Assembly: GCF_001655675.1 (NCBI RefSeq)
Contig: NZ_LYRP01000043.1
Span: forward strand, 1-64,000
Length of the DNA: 64,000 bases
Source: Mangrovibacter phragmitis
GTDB lineage: Bacteria; Pseudomonadota; Gammaproteobacteria; Enterobacterales; Enterobacteriaceae
Direction of reading: 5' to 3'
The translations under genes were made by a program, and so were the position numbers. Numbering within the stretch: position 1 is the stretch's first letter; each line of letters starts with the position of its first letter. Positions 47,588 to 57,708 of this stretch are shown in pieces. The notes below the pieces were generated by a model. That model searched no databases, was not told where the DNA came from, and saw only the letters and a program-made list of their open reading frames with translations.

Positions 47588-49954
47588 TTAGCGCCTCCAG
47601 TGCATACTTTCCACACCGTTAATGACTAATCTGCGGGTTTCTCCCGCCGGAAGCTGTACATCAAGGCCTTGCCAGGCTGGCTGGTAATCCCCTTCGGCCG
47701 TTATTGTTAACTGAATTTCTTCAGCAGTACATGTCATCGCCCAGTTAACCCACAGGGCGTTACCCGTCTGGTAACCCCAACTTTCACCGTCGTCTTCAAA
47801 CAGCATGCCATTACAACTACCCGGGTTACGCAATGGGAACAGTTGTAGTGTGCGTTTGTTATCAGCCGCAGGGTTAACATGGCCGATATTCCCACTCAGT
47901 GGCAACCCGGCTCCTGCCCGAACCAGTAAAGGCAAGGTTTCCAGCGGTGCCGGGCGGGTTACCCACTGGCCGCCAGCAAACCATTCACCCGTATAGAAGT
48001 CATACCAGCCAGCCTCATTGTCTGGCAGCCATAATGTTCTTTCCCGGGCACCAGGCTCAACCACACTGGCAACCAGAATATCGCGGCCCAGCATAAAGTC
48101 ATCACACTCCACGAAGGTTTGTGCGTCATGCTCGTGGTCGAGGAATGTCGGGCGCAGCATCGGCTCATCATCCTGGTGCGCCTGCCACAATAAAGTATAC
48201 AAATAAGGGAGCAGGCGGTAACGCAGTGCAATGGCTCCACGAATAGCTGGCGTAACCGCCGGGTACATCCAGGGTTCATTCACCGTCTGGTCATCATTCC
48301 ATGAGTGAATGGTAAACCGTGGGTGCATGACACCATTCTGTACCCAACGAACAAACAACTCCGCATCAGGTTTGTCGCCCGAAAAGCCACCAACATCATG
48401 ACCGACGTTATACAGACCAGACAGGCTCATCCCAAGACCCATACGGGTGTTATAGCGCAGGGTTTGCCAGTTGGTCCGGTTATCACCACTCCAGGTCTGT
48501 ACGTAGCGTTGCATCCCGGCACAACCCGAGCGTGAAATCAAATATGGCCGCTTTTCTGGCGCAAACTTCTGTTGGGCTTCCATAGAAGCGCGCATCATCA
48601 GCAAAGGCATCACCGGGCGCATATGTTTAATGGCGACAGGTTGCCCAAAGCCGAAGCAGCGTGCTTCTCCATCCCAGACTTCATACTCGTTATTGTCATT
48701 CCAGGTGGAATCGATGCCTTTTTCCAGTAACTGGCGGGTAACGCCTTCCTGCCACCAGGCAATTGTAGCGGGATTGGTGAAGTCAAGATGAGAGCCTTCG
48801 TCGTCCCAGAAACAGGAGCGTTCAGGCTGTCCGGTTTCAGAATCCTGAATAAACAGTCCTTGTTCGGCAACCTGTGCATATTGTGGATGATCCTGCAACA
48901 GGCAGGGTTTGATATTCGCAGCCAGGTGTAACCCGGCATCATGGAACGCCGCACTGAGAGCATTGGGATCAGGCACTTTGTCGTAGTTCCAGTTAAACAC
49001 ATAACGCTTATTGTTAATGGAAGTGTAACCCGATGAAAGCTGGAAGGAATCACAGGGAATAGCATGTTGCTGGCACAGCGATATAAACTGCATTAACTGA
49101 TTCTGGGCATCCGGTGCATCGGTGTAATGCATGGTTGAACCGCTGTAACCCAGGCTCCATTTCGGGCCAAAAAAGGTTTTCCCGGTGAGGCGTACAAACG
49201 CTTTAGTGACATCCAGCACCTGTTTACCGGTAAAAATATAGTAATCGATATCGCCCGCCTCGGCCTGCCAGCGCCGGTAGGCGGTATGGTAGTTATCCAG
49301 TTCGTTACCTAAGTCAAACCAGCAACTGCTCAGGTTGTCGTAGAACAGGCCGAAACTGATATCAGGGCGGCGAGTAATGGTAAATGGAACGTGTTTATAT
49401 AATGGGTCTGTTGACTGGGCGTTATACCCCATAGCATCCAGATTGCGCATTTCGTAACGTTTGCCGTTGCGGACCAGATCGCCTGCTTTTTCACCCAGGC
49501 CGTAATAACGCTCCTGGGCGAACCGGCGCTGGTAGTGGGCAACGCCATCACCATGGGCATTGAGCAGGTAAGCACTGGTTGGCCGGTCGCTTGCCATAAA
49601 CTGCCACTCGCCTGCTGCATCACGGTAATGCCATTCCAGCCATAAAGGCTGATGAACGGTTACACGTAATTGTTCACTGGTAAGGGTGAGCGTAGCGCCT
49701 TGTTGTTCCGCGTCCATTGGCGGCAGGGTGAACCCGGTAAGTGCATCACGCGGGCGGCCAGAAATCGGTGTATCCTCTTCGCCTGGCGCTACAGACCAGG
49801 TGCGATCCAGACTCCATTTCCCCTGGCGTTTCAGGCTCACCCGGAACATACCCGGTTCTAAAAGAGTGATACAGAGCTGATGTTTTTCCTCAACATCCAG
49901 TACAGCCTGGTGCTCATCAATGTGCGCAACGCGCCAGTGTTTCAGGGTTTTCAT
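47588..49954 (-). CDS. Glycoside hydrolase family 31 alpha-glycosidase
   Basis: 788 residues, cytoplasmic (no signal peptide). A beta-sandwich N-domain, a (beta/alpha)8 barrel and C-terminal beta domains. The nucleophile is Asp420 in STWNDNNEYEVWDG and the acid/base Asp491 in TWSGDNRTNW, both in the alpha-glucosidase-like form of GH31 (WNDxNE rather than the xylosidase KTDFGE). It likely hydrolyses an alpha-linked glucosyl disaccharide or glycoside; the substrate is not readable. It is downstream of and co-transcribed with an MFS transporter (14 bp gap) and opposite a LacI regulator. E. coli has ybiU-fsaA here, so the locus is accessory. Confidence 0.9.
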   Translation of the reverse strand: MKTLKHWRVAHIDEHQAVLDVEEKHQLCITLLEPGMFRVSLKRQGKWSLDRTWSVAPGEEDTPISGRPRDALTGFTLPPMDAEQQGATLTLTSEQLRVTVHQPLWLEWHYRDAAGEWQFMASDRPTSAYLLNAHGDGVAHYQRRFAQERYYGLGEKAGDLVRNGKRYEMRNLDAMGYNAQSTDPLYKHVPFTITRRPDISFGLFYDNLSSCWFDLGNELDNYHTAYRRWQAEAGDIDYYIFTGKQVLDVTKAFVRLTGKTFFGPKWSLGYSGSTMHYTDAPDAQNQLMQFISLCQQHAIPCDSFQLSSGYTSINNKRYVFNWNYDKVPDPNALSAAFHDAGLHLAANIKPCLLQDHPQYAQVAEQGLFIQDSETGQPERSCFWDDEGSHLDFTNPATIAWWQEGVTRQLLEKGIDSTWNDNNEYEVWDGEARCFGFGQPVAIKHMRPVMPLLMMRASMEAQQKFAPEKRPYLISRSGCAGMQRYVQTWSGDNRTNWQTLRYNTRMGLGMSLSGLYNVGHDVGGFSGDKPDAELFVRWVQNGVMHPRFTIHSWNDDQTVNEPWMYPAVTPAIRGAIALRYRLLPYLYTLLWQAHQDDEPMLRPTFLDHEHDAQTFVECDDFMLGRDILVASVVEPGARERTLWLPDNEAGWYDFYTGEWFAGGQWVTRPAPLETLPLLVRAGAGLPLSGNIGHVNPAADNKRTLQLFPLRNPGSCNGMLFEDDGESWGYQTGNALWVNWAMTCTAEEIQLTITAEGDYQPAWQGLDVQLPAGETRRLVINGVESMHWRR

Positions 49955-49968
49955 CAGTGACTTATCCT

Positions 49969-51270
49969 TTAGTTACGTGCGGCGCGGCGTTCAGCAATGA
50001 ACATCACTAAGAAGACTGCGCCTATCAAATCGAAGAAGCCCATTGCAATAAACAGTGGGTTAAAACCAATCTTGTCGGCAGTGACACCAATAAGCAGTGA
50101 GAACAGGAAGCTGGCAATCCAGGCCGCAGAACCGCGCATGCCGTTTACTGTTGCCATCTGCCCTTTATCAAAGGACTCCACCACCAGGGCGCTTAACATG
50201 CAGGAGATGATTTGGTGACCAAATCCACCAATAGAGATAAGAACAATGGTGATGTACGGGTCACGGATAAAGGCCACGATGGCCAGTGAGATCATTAAAA
50301 AAGCACCGGTGACTGAACTGGCGACTACAGAGTTGATACGAGTGCAGCCAAAAAAACGGGTATATACGCGAGTCAGATAGCCGCTGGCAACACTACCAAG
50401 GTCGGCTGCGAGAAAGGGCAACCAGGCAAACATCGCTATCTGTTTAAGGTCCATACCATATTCTTTCGCCAGATAGAGTGGCACCCAGAAACTCAGCACA
50501 GCCCAGGCGGGTTCAGCCATAAATGCGGGAATGGCAATACCATAGAAGCGTTTGTTTTTTGACACTGTTTTCAGTGCAGTAAAAAAGGGCAGTTTAACTG
50601 CAGGAGGCTCGTTATCTTGCCTGATATAGTCAAGCTCGTTCTTGCTCAGATTCGGGTGTTTATCTGGATTGTGGTAAAAAACCCACCACAGAATTACCCA
50701 TAAAAAGGCCAGTACGCCAGTAAACATAAAGGCGCCCTGCCAGCCGAAAGATGCATGAGCGAAATAGATGATTGGTGGTGCAAGCATGGCACCAATCGAA
50801 AAGCCAACGCCTGCCCAGCCCGCCGCAACCGGGCGTTCTGATTTCGGAAACCACTCACCAATGGTTTTGGCGTTCGCTGGCGTAGCTGCGGCTTCAGAAG
50901 CGCCCATCATAAAGCGTAAAATAGCAAGGTGTATCCAGGAGCCGGCACCGGCATGCAGGATACACATCAGTGCCCACACCCCGGCACAAATCATAAAGCC
51001 TATCTTCAGGCCAATGACATCAATTAACCAACCGCACAGAGGCTGGAACAAGGTATAGGCCAACTGAAATGCACCGACAATCCACGAGTATTGTTCTGTA
51101 GTGATACCCAGGCTGGTTTTCAGTTCTGGTGCCAGAATACCGAGAGAGTTACGGGTTATATAGTTTACGGTGACGCCAAGTAAGAACAGCACCAGCATAT
51201 ACCAGCGCAGGTTTTTAATAACGCGGCGGGTTTTGCTGACCGCGACTGGGGTATTAATGTCCTGACTCAT
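49969..51270 (-). CDS. MFS transporter, anion:cation symporter (hexuronate/glucarate-like) family
   Basis: 433 residues with 12 transmembrane helices. DVIGLKIGFMICAGVWALM, FMMGASEAAATPANAKTIGEWFP-type and AAGWAGVGFSIGAMLAPP are typical of the ACS family that includes ExuT and GudP, which import sugar acids with protons. Linked to a GH31 hydrolase it probably brings in a (possibly acidic or charged) glycoside for cytoplasmic cleavage; this is inference. First gene of a two-gene operon divergent from a LacI-type regulator. AGAAAAAG precedes the ATG. Confidence 0.88.
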   Translation of the reverse strand: MSQDINTPVAVSKTRRVIKNLRWYMLVLFLLGVTVNYITRNSLGILAPELKTSLGITTEQYSWIVGAFQLAYTLFQPLCGWLIDVIGLKIGFMICAGVWALMCILHAGAGSWIHLAILRFMMGASEAAATPANAKTIGEWFPKSERPVAAGWAGVGFSIGAMLAPPIIYFAHASFGWQGAFMFTGVLAFLWVILWWVFYHNPDKHPNLSKNELDYIRQDNEPPAVKLPFFTALKTVSKNKRFYGIAIPAFMAEPAWAVLSFWVPLYLAKEYGMDLKQIAMFAWLPFLAADLGSVASGYLTRVYTRFFGCTRINSVVASSVTGAFLMISLAIVAFIRDPYITIVLISIGGFGHQIISCMLSALVVESFDKGQMATVNGMRGSAAWIASFLFSLLIGVTADKIGFNPLFIAMGFFDLIGAVFLVMFIAERRAARN

Positions 51271-51391
51271 TTCTTTTTCTCCACAAGACGGACGGTAGGG
51301 GATATGTCTCAGGTGTAATTGTTTATATGTTGTTGATAATTATTGAATTTATCTATCATCATTACCAGTGAAACTAGTATGGAAGCTAGCT

Positions 51392-51403
51392 GGTGAATTC
51401 ACC
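51392..51403. promoter_or_regulatory. 12-bp palindrome upstream of the MFS gene
   Basis: GGTGAATTCACC is a perfect palindrome in the divergent control region, 122 bp upstream of the MFS gene. It could be an operator for the neighbouring LacI-family protein, but a 12-bp palindrome can also be chance. Confidence 0.3.
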
Positions 51404-51513
51404 TTAAAGGAGAAAAAAAACAGGCAATAGCGGATTTTGTGCAAATATTCTCATACAGAGCCAAAATATTTTGTCATGATCGTTATCAGCCCGGTTATCG
51501 TCTTATTTGTAGA

Positions 51514-51533
51514 AAATGAAAATTTTTTCATTT
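51514..51533. promoter_or_regulatory. Perfect 20-bp palindrome upstream of the LacI-type gene
   Basis: AAATGAAAATTTTTTCATTT, 9-bp arms around TT, ends 23 bp before the regulator's start. Size and place suit an autoregulatory operator. It lacks the central CG of most LacI-family operators, so the assignment is uncertain. Confidence 0.45.
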
Positions 51534-51556
51534 CACAAATGGAGCAAGATCACAAA

Positions 51557-52627
51557 ATGGATAAAAAGCTAAAAATCACCGAAATTGCGGCGCGAACGCA
51601 GCTTTCCATCAGCACTGTTTCACGCGTACTGGCAGGAAAAGCCAATACCAGCCAGCGCGCTCGCGAACAGGTTATGGCCTGCGCCCGGGAACTGGGTGTA
51701 TTTCAGGGAATGGCGGCAGGCAGGCTGTTGCTTAACAGCATTGTGGTGTTTGCGCCACAACGGGCATTTGATGAGCGTTCAGATATCTTTTACTACCGGG
51801 TCATTCAGGGAATCAGTAAGGCAGTTGCTGCTCATGATGTCCGGTTACGGTTTTGTGCACTGGAAGAAAACGACAGTGATACCAATGCATTTCTGAGCCG
51901 CATGAACGAAAAAGAGACCGAGGCTGCACTGTTGTTGGGGATTGATGACCCACATATTCACGACCTGGTGGTCGACATCGGTAAGCCCTGTGTGTTGATT
52001 AACTGCCGCGACCAGAAAATGCGCTTGCCCGTCGTGGCACCGGATCATGCGTTAATTGGTGCTTTTGCCGCCAGTTACCTGTTTGATATGGGGCATAAGT
52101 CTGTCATGAATCTATTGTGCCTGCGTCGTTACACGATGGAGTTACGCCTGGCGGGGATTCGGGATGCCTGGGATGCCCATAACCTGCCATTTTCTCCGGC
52201 GGATAACTTGCTGATTGCCGAAAATTTTAGCGCGGCGGAAAGTGAACGTATTGTTGCTCAGTGGCTTGACGGCCTGCCTGCTTCTTGTTTACCCAGTGCT
52301 CTGTTGGTGGGTGGGGATTTTATGGCATCAGGCGCAGTAAGTGCCTTGCAAAAAGCCGGCTTGCGGGTACCGCAGGATATCTCTGTGATGAGTATTGATG
52401 GGTTCAATCTTGCCGTTATTCAGGATGTTTCCTTAACCGCAGTGCATGTCCCGCGTGATACGTTGGGCGAAGAGGCCGTGCATGTTTTACAACAGCGGTT
52501 GATTCGCCCTGAAGCCCCGGTCGGGACACTGTTACTCAATGGCTCGCTGGCGGTTCGCGATTCCGTCAGGCGTATCCGGCCAGGCAAACGCCCGGCCAGC
52601 GTACAGCATGACGGTCTGTATGGCTAA
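51557..52627 (+). CDS. LacI-family transcriptional regulator of the sugar locus
   Basis: 356 residues. The N-terminal helix-turn-helix ITEIAARTQLSISTVSRVLAGK (7-28) is followed by the hinge and a periplasmic-binding-protein-like effector domain (from about 55). The frame is open to 51437, but ATG 51557 gives the family-typical MDKKLKITEIA start; GGAG stands 13 bases ahead, rather far, so ATG 51539 cannot be excluded. Its position divergent from the MFS-GH31 operon makes it the likely local repressor. Its stop overlaps the convergent moeB stop by 4 bp, a sign of compact insertion. Confidence 0.9.
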   Translation: MDKKLKITEIAARTQLSISTVSRVLAGKANTSQRAREQVMACARELGVFQGMAAGRLLLNSIVVFAPQRAFDERSDIFYYRVIQGISKAVAAHDVRLRFCALEENDSDTNAFLSRMNEKETEAALLLGIDDPHIHDLVVDIGKPCVLINCRDQKMRLPVVAPDHALIGAFAASYLFDMGHKSVMNLLCLRRYTMELRLAGIRDAWDAHNLPFSPADNLLIAENFSAAESERIVAQWLDGLPASCLPSALLVGGDFMASGAVSALQKAGLRVPQDISVMSIDGFNLAVIQDVSLTAVHVPRDTLGEEAVHVLQQRLIRPEAPVGTLLLNGSLAVRDSVRRIRPGKRPASVQHDGLYG

Positions 52628-53382
52628 CTGGCTGCTGCGCCACAGACTTCACAGCCTGGATTGCGTGGCAGACGCATTTCCCTGAACTGCCCGCTCATGG
52701 CATCATACATCAGTATTTTGCCACGCACCGGAGTGCCAAACTGTGCCTGGACTTTAATCGCTTCCATTGCCTGAAGCGCACCAATAATCCCCACCAGTGG
52801 GGACATCACCCCGGCTTCCACGCAGGTGAGTGCATTTTCACCAAACAGGCGGCTCAGGCAGCGGTAGCAGGGCTCATCCTGTTGCCAGGTGAACACGCTG
52901 ATTTGCCCTTCCATACGAATCGCCGCACCAGACACCAGAGGTACTTTGTGGTTGAAGCAGCTCTGGTTAAGCTGGTTACGAGCGGTAACGTTGTCCGTAC
53001 AGTCAAGCACCAGCGTATGTTCCCTGACCAGATTGTCCAAATCACTGCCTTCCAGCAACGCATTGAGCACGGTTATCTGCACCAATGGGTTGATGGCAGC
53101 GAGCGACTGGCGAGCCGATTCCACTTTAGGCTGCCCCAGTTTCGCGTCGGTATGTAACACCTGGCGCTGCAGGTTAGAAACCGAAACTGTGTCGAAATCA
53201 AGCAATGTCAGGTGGCCGACGCCCGCCGCTGCCAGATATTGTGCTGCAGCACAACCCAACCCGCCCAGCCCGACAACCAGCATACGCGATTCTTTGAGCG
53301 CTTCCTGGCCCTCGAAGTCGAAACCGCGCAGTGAAATTTGCCGGTTATAACGCAGGATTTCGCCATCGGACAATTCAGCCAT
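52624..53382 (-). CDS. moeB: Molybdopterin-synthase adenylyltransferase MoeB
   Basis: 252 residues, E1-like ThiF family. It adenylylates the C-terminal Gly of MoaD. Nucleotide loop VGLGGLGCA at about 38-46, LLDFDTVSVSNLQRQVL, CTDNVTARNQLN, and two zinc CxxC pairs (CYRC and CEVC). The start ATG 53382 lies one base past the moeA stop and gives the E. coli-like MAELSDGEILRYNRQISLRG; the frame is open upstream only through moeA. Second gene of moeAB. Confidence 0.96.
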   Translation of the reverse strand: MAELSDGEILRYNRQISLRGFDFEGQEALKESRMLVVGLGGLGCAAAQYLAAAGVGHLTLLDFDTVSVSNLQRQVLHTDAKLGQPKVESARQSLAAINPLVQITVLNALLEGSDLDNLVREHTLVLDCTDNVTARNQLNQSCFNHKVPLVSGAAIRMEGQISVFTWQQDEPCYRCLSRLFGENALTCVEAGVMSPLVGIIGALQAMEAIKVQAQFGTPVRGKILMYDAMSGQFREMRLPRNPGCEVCGAAAS

Positions 53383-53383
53383 T

Positions 53384-54616
53384 TCAGCCCCCAAACAAGT
53401 GGTTAAACAACTCGACATCCACCCATTCACCCGGTTCGACATGGCCGCGTTCGCGTTCCAGCACGATGAAACAGTTACCCGTATGGAAAGAGCTGAATAT
53501 ATGGGAACCCTGGTTGCCAGTACTGCTGACCACTAACTCACCGGTGTCTCCGGTGTGCAAAATACCACGCTGGAAGTCCAGTCGGCCTGGTGATTTTTTC
53601 AGGCGCTGAGTGGTTTTCACCCGCAGGCGCTTGCCTCCTGCTAAACCGGTTTGCCCGCCAAGGCGGGCCAGCATGGGTAATACTAATTGGTAGAATGTTA
53701 CCGCGGCTGAGACTGGGTTGCCCGGTAGCCCACAGAACCAGCTATGGCTGAGCCTGCCAAAAGCAAAAGGCTTACCTGGTTTCATTGCCAGTTTCCAGAA
53801 ATGGATAGCACCCAGTTCATCGAGAATTTGTTTGGTGTAGTCAGCTTCACCAACAGAAACCCCACCGGAACTGATCACGACATCTGCCACCTGGTCGGCT
53901 TTCTGAAACGTTTCCCGCAGCAAAGCGGGGTCATCACGCACAGCACCCAGGTTGATCACTTCGTACCCGGATTGCTCCAGCATGACATGCACTGTTAGCC
54001 GGTTGGTGTCATAAATTTGCCCCGGGCCTAACGGCTTGCCGGGTTGCTGAAGCTCATCGCCTGTGGAGAACACGGCAACTTTTACTTTGCGCGTTACACA
54101 AACTTCACCAATGCCCAGTGAGGCAATCACCGGAATTTCCGCAGCCGTAAGGCGTTGCCCGGCTGAAAACACCACAGCGTTCCGGGCAATGTCTTCACCA
54201 CGGCGGCGAATGTTTTGATGTAACTTGATGGCGCGGTTAATCATAATGCCATCGTCACTGGCGGTAACGTCTTCCTGCATAATGACGGCATCACAGCCTT
54301 CAGGTACCGGAGCGCCAGTCATGATGCGTATACATGTTCCTGCAGGCCATTCTCCCGTGAAGGGTTGCCCGGCAAAAGCTTTACCGGCAACAGGCACTGG
54401 GGTACTGGCGGAAAAGTCTTCTTCCCGCAAGGCATAACCATCCATTGCGGCATTATCAAAGCCAGGGACATCGAGAGGGGAAAGAATATTCTCTGCCAGA
54501 ATACGGCCAAAGGCGGCGGTCAGGGGAACAATGTCGGTAGCCGAAATCGGTACGATTTGAGACAACATTTGTTCCAGCGCCGTATCAAGGGAAATTAACT
54601 CACTGGGCTGCGCCAT
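53384..54616 (-). CDS. moeA: Molybdopterin molybdenumtransferase MoeA
   Basis: 410 residues. It inserts molybdate into adenylylated molybdopterin. [15 protein letters not shown] near the N-terminus, [20 protein letters not shown], the MoCF_biosynth domain with [13 protein letters not shown], and [16 protein letters not shown] mark the four domains. First gene of moeAB, on the opposite strand from iaaA. Confidence 0.96.
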   Translation of the reverse strand: MAQPSELISLDTALEQMLSQIVPISATDIVPLTAAFGRILAENILSPLDVPGFDNAAMDGYALREEDFSASTPVPVAGKAFAGQPFTGEWPAGTCIRIMTGAPVPEGCDAVIMQEDVTASDDGIMINRAIKLHQNIRRRGEDIARNAVVFSAGQRLTAAEIPVIASLGIGEVCVTRKVKVAVFSTGDELQQPGKPLGPGQIYDTNRLTVHVMLEQSGYEVINLGAVRDDPALLRETFQKADQVADVVISSGGVSVGEADYTKQILDELGAIHFWKLAMKPGKPFAFGRLSHSWFCGLPGNPVSAAVTFYQLVLPMLARLGGQTGLAGGKRLRVKTTQRLKKSPGRLDFQRGILHTGDTGELVVSSTGNQGSHIFSSFHTGNCFIVLERERGHVEPGEWVDVELFNHLFGG

Positions 54617-54861
54617 GTTAACGCTCCTGCGCTGGTAAAAAGAATGGCGGTTATTATGGCAGAAAATGCCCGGTCACAGAATGACGAATGATCCAGCCTG
54701 GCAAGCAGGCAAGTGGATGTACTGTCTACACTAAATAGTGCAGGTAACGAATCCAGCATTCGTTGTGGTTAACTGTTGCGAAATAAACTACTGACAGTAC
54801 AGTAACACATAATAATCACAGGATTATCTCATACTGACGATGCTATTCAGGACAGATCTCA

Positions 54862-55809
54862 ATGGAAAAAGCGGTGATAGCGATTCATGGTGGCGCAGGG
54901 ACACTTTCTCGCAGCAATACCAGCCCGGAAACAGCGCGCAAGTATACAGAGGCATTACACCAGACATTGCTGGCCGGGCAGGCAATCCTTGCGGCTGGCG
55001 GCAGTGCGCTGGATGCTGTGACCGAAGCCGTGCGCCTGTTGGAAGATATTCCGCTGTTTAATGCAGGTACGGGGTCAGTATTTACCCACGCCGCCACACA
55101 TGAAATGGATGCCTGTATTATGGACGGGCGGCGGCTTGATGCTGGTGCGGTGGCGGGTGTCCGTTGTGTGCGTAACCCCATTCTGGCCGCTCGTGCTGTA
55201 CTGGATAACAGCCCGCATGTCTTGCTCATCAGTGACGGAGCAGAGCAGTTTGCCCGTGAGCAGGGGCTGGAAATTGTGGCACCTGATTTTTTTTCCACAG
55301 CGGAACGTGCCGCGCAACTCCGCCAGGCTCGTGGCCAGGAGCAGGTGTTTCTTGACCACGATGTGCCAGTGCCACCGATTTCACCTGATACTAAATTTGG
55401 CACGGTAGGCGCTGTTGCCCTGGATTCACAGGGAAATCTGGCTGCAGCAACGTCTACAGGCGGTATGACCAATAAACGTCCCGGCCGGGTGGGCGATTCG
55501 CCATTACCGGGTGCCGGGTGTTATGCCAATAATGCTAATGTGGCTGTATCCTGTACCGGAACCGGAGAAGTGTTTATTCGTATGCTGGCAGCCTACGATG
55601 TAGCTGCGCTGATGGAATACAGTGGCGTCAGCCTGCCGGAAGCGGCTGACAGGGTTATTAAAGAGAAGCTGGTGGCGCTTAATGGTGAAGGTGGATTAAT
55701 TGCTATCGACCGTGAAGGCCACGTTGTGATGCCTTTCAACACGGAAGGCATGTATCGCGGTGTGGCCTGGGTCGGGGATATACCCAGTGTCGGTATCTGG
55801 CAGGAGTAG
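54862..55809 (+). CDS. iaaA: Isoaspartyl peptidase / L-asparaginase
   Basis: 315 residues, Ntn-hydrolase (plant-type asparaginase, YbiK). The precursor is cut before Thr181 in KFG-TVGAVALD to give alpha and beta subunits; Thr181 is the nucleophile, and STGGMTNKRPGRVGDSPLPG lines the site. It degrades beta-aspartyl dipeptides. First gene of iaaA-gsiABCD; gsiA starts 3 bp after its stop. The operon thus couples peptide import to cytoplasmic cleavage. Confidence 0.96.
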   Translation: MEKAVIAIHGGAGTLSRSNTSPETARKYTEALHQTLLAGQAILAAGGSALDAVTEAVRLLEDIPLFNAGTGSVFTHAATHEMDACIMDGRRLDAGAVAGVRCVRNPILAARAVLDNSPHVLLISDGAEQFAREQGLEIVAPDFFSTAERAAQLRQARGQEQVFLDHDVPVPPISPDTKFGTVGAVALDSQGNLAAATSTGGMTNKRPGRVGDSPLPGAGCYANNANVAVSCTGTGEVFIRMLAAYDVAALMEYSGVSLPEAADRVIKEKLVALNGEGGLIAIDREGHVVMPFNTEGMYRGVAWVGDIPSVGIWQE

Positions 55810-55812
55810 CCA

Positions 55813-57666
55813 GTGAGTATGCTGAGTCTGCCTGAAAACCAGGTTCTTTCCGTTTCTAATCTTAATGTTTCCTTCTCCGATGGCAGTCAGGATATTGCTG
55901 TGGTGAACAACCTCAGCTTTACGCTGGCGCGTGGGGAAACGCTGGCTTTGGTTGGTGAATCCGGGGCTGGTAAGTCCGTTGTTGCAATGGCCCTGATGCA
56001 ACTGACCGACCCGGCGGCGGGCAAAGTGAAGAGCGACGCCATGCTGTTGCGCAGGCGTAATGACCAGGTGGTTTCTCTCAGTGATATCAGTAAATCGCAA
56101 TTGCGTTCGGTACGCGGGGCTGATATTGCCATGGTGTTTCAGGAGCCGATGCGTTCACTTAACCCGGTGTTTACTGTGGGTGAACAGGTTGCCGAATCGA
56201 TTCGGCTTCATCAGGGGATGAGTATCCGTAATGCACTGCATGAAGCGGAACGGATGCTTGAACGGGTGCGAATTCCGGATGCCGGGCAGGTGATGTCACG
56301 CTATCCGCACCAGCTATCAGGTGGGATGCGCCAGCGGGTGATGATTGCTATGGCGTTGTCATCACGTCCGGCGGTACTGATTGCAGATGAGCCCACCACT
56401 GCTCTGGATGTGACAATTCAGGCGCAAATCCTTCAGCTAATTCGTGTTCTTCAGCAAGAAATGGAGATGGGGGTGATTTTTATCACCCATGATATGAGTG
56501 TGGTGGCCGGAATGGCTGACCGCATTCTGGTGATGCAGGATGGCTGCAAAGTGGAAGAGGGTGAAACCACTGAACTCCTGAGTGCTCCACAGCATCCTTA
56601 TACCCGCGAAATGCTGGCATCTGTTTTGCGTTTTGGCTCGATGCGGGGCACTTCACTTCCTCGTATCTTCCCACGGCCAAATAGTTTGGCAGGCACTGCA
56701 CAGGACATGCAGGATACAGTATGTGTACAGGAAAAACCTGTGCTGTCGGTATCCGGCCTGGTGGCGCGTTTCCCGATTCGCAGCGGGGTTTTTAACCGCG
56801 TTACCCGCCAGGTGCATGCGGTTGAACAAGTTAGCTTTGATTTGTGGCCGGGGGAAACGCTGGCATTAATGGGTGAGTCGGGTTGCGGTAAGTCTACAGT
56901 TGGTCGTGCGTTATTGCGCCTGGTGGCGAGTGCGGGTGAAGTTGAAATTAATGGCTGCCGTATGGACACCTTACACGGGGCGAAGTTACAGGCCGCTCGC
57001 CGGGATATTCAGTATATACCGCAAGACCCGTGGGCCTCTTTAGATCCGCGAATGACTATTGGTGAAACAGTGATGGAACCCTTGCTGATTCACCGGGTCA
57101 TGAACCGGGCCGATGCAGGCAAATATGTGGTTGAACTTTTAACGCGTGTGGGGTTGAAACCGGAACATGCGTTACGTTTCCCGCACCAGTTTTCTGGCGG
57201 GCAACGGCAGCGAATTTGTATCGCCCGGGCGCTGGCATTAAAACCTAAAGTCATTATCGCCGATGAGCCAGTGTCTTCGCTTGATATGCCTATTCGCGGG
57301 CAAATCATCAATTTGTTGATGTCGTTGCAGCGTGAAACCGGCATTGCGTGTTTATTAATTTCACATGACATGGCGGTGGTCGAGCGCATCAGCCACCGTG
57401 TGGCTGTCATGTATTTGGGGCAGATAGTGGAAGCAGGCACACGCCAGGATGTGTTCGATAATCCATTACACCCTTATACACGGCGCCTGCTGGCAGCGGT
57501 TCCGGTTATCGATCCTGCCCGCCGGCACCGGCCAAAAATTTTGTTGTCCGATGATCCGCCATCGCCCATCCGGCGTATTGGGGATGAGCCTTTTGTTGCG
57601 CCGTTACTGGAAGTTTCACCCGGCCATTTTGTAGCCCGTCACCCAATTTTTGGGGCGGTTTCTTAA
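55813..57666 (+). CDS. gsiA: Glutathione ABC importer tandem ATPase GsiA
   Basis: 617 residues with two Opp-type nucleotide-binding domains. Domain 1: Walker [10 protein letters not shown], signature LSGGMRQRV, Walker B LIADEP. Domain 2: Walker [10 protein letters not shown], signature FSGGQRQRI, Walker B IIADEP. The GTG at 55813 is chosen for spacing to CAGGAG at the iaaA stop; ATG 55819 is the alternative and loses two residues. Powers GsiCD import of glutathione bound by GsiB. Confidence 0.95.
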   Translation: MSMLSLPENQVLSVSNLNVSFSDGSQDIAVVNNLSFTLARGETLALVGESGAGKSVVAMALMQLTDPAAGKVKSDAMLLRRRNDQVVSLSDISKSQLRSVRGADIAMVFQEPMRSLNPVFTVGEQVAESIRLHQGMSIRNALHEAERMLERVRIPDAGQVMSRYPHQLSGGMRQRVMIAMALSSRPAVLIADEPTTALDVTIQAQILQLIRVLQQEMEMGVIFITHDMSVVAGMADRILVMQDGCKVEEGETTELLSAPQHPYTREMLASVLRFGSMRGTSLPRIFPRPNSLAGTAQDMQDTVCVQEKPVLSVSGLVARFPIRSGVFNRVTRQVHAVEQVSFDLWPGETLALMGESGCGKSTVGRALLRLVASAGEVEINGCRMDTLHGAKLQAARRDIQYIPQDPWASLDPRMTIGETVMEPLLIHRVMNRADAGKYVVELLTRVGLKPEHALRFPHQFSGGQRQRICIARALALKPKVIIADEPVSSLDMPIRGQIINLLMSLQRETGIACLLISHDMAVVERISHRVAVMYLGQIVEAGTRQDVFDNPLHPYTRRLLAAVPVIDPARRHRPKILLSDDPPSPIRRIGDEPFVAPLLEVSPGHFVARHPIFGAVS

Positions 57667-57708
57667 CCTCGGAGCCGGGCGTGTTAGCTCGCTTTTCAGG
57701 AGAATGTT

